Positions 6,155 to 8,944 of a stretch of DNA of 8,944 bases are shown piece by piece (positions within the stretch are counted from its first letter, which is position 1; each line of letters starts with the position of its first letter). The position numbers were made by a program, and so were the translations under genes. The notes under the pieces are model-generated. The model was not told the DNA's origin. It did not search any database and was given only the letters and a program-made list of their open reading frames with translations. The DNA lies in assembly GCA_937954195.1 (NCBI GenBank), contig CALFYR010000698.1, positions 1 to 8,944 of the forward strand, given 5' to 3'. This DNA comes from an uncultured Dehalococcoidia bacterium (GTDB lineage Bacteria > Chloroflexota > Dehalococcoidia > Tepidiformales > Tepidiformaceae).

Positions 6155-8944
<2,790 letters not shown>

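Overview
The window is high-GC bacterial chromosomal DNA, densely packed with seven protein-coding genes and no RNA genes, insertion sequences, CRISPR arrays or phage genes that I can see. Gene content suggests a Chloroflexota bacterium: a DUF3048 protein with long Pro/Thr-rich low-complexity linkers, a DUF3090 protein, and an M1 metallopeptidase fused to HEAT repeats. That assignment is an inference from style and families, not a database result. Most of the content is ordinary housekeeping and accessory metabolism. I found no convincing new multi-gene system; the most interesting signals are regulatory sequence and protein architecture.

Layout from left to right. (1) Positions 1-2309, minus strand: a two-gene unit in which a WYL-family transcriptional regulator (1329-2309) is followed after 9 nt by an M24B Xaa-Pro aminopeptidase (1-1319, its last residues lying beyond the window). 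(2) Positions 2310-2535: a divergent regulatory region carrying four alternating GCGAC/GTCGC half-sites spaced about one helical turn apart, plus two further small palindromes. (3) 2536-3045, plus strand: a DUF3090 protein with a C-terminal Cys/His cluster. (4) 3052-4482, minus strand: a membrane-anchored DUF3048 (YerB-like) protein, convergent with the previous gene across only 6 nt. (5) 4483-4605: a divergent promoter region. (6) 4606-6077, plus strand: ATP-dependent 6-phosphofructokinase followed 26 nt later by a Bcp/PrxQ-type peroxiredoxin, probably one operon. (7) 6155-8698, plus strand: a large M1-family metallopeptidase with HEAT repeats and a C-terminal leucine zipper. (8) 8745 to the end: the N-terminus of glycerol kinase.

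How the genes relate: pfkA and glpK feed central carbon metabolism, bcp removes peroxides, and the two peptidases (M24 proline aminopeptidase, M1) suit peptide turnover, but only the WYL/pepP and pfkA/bcp pairs look co-transcribed. Several genes have no Shine-Dalgarno sequence and instead have a TANNNT (-10-like) hexamer 6-8 nt before the start codon, which suggests leaderless mRNAs are common in this organism. By contrast, the WYL gene, bcp and the M1 gene have recognisable Shine-Dalgarno sequences.
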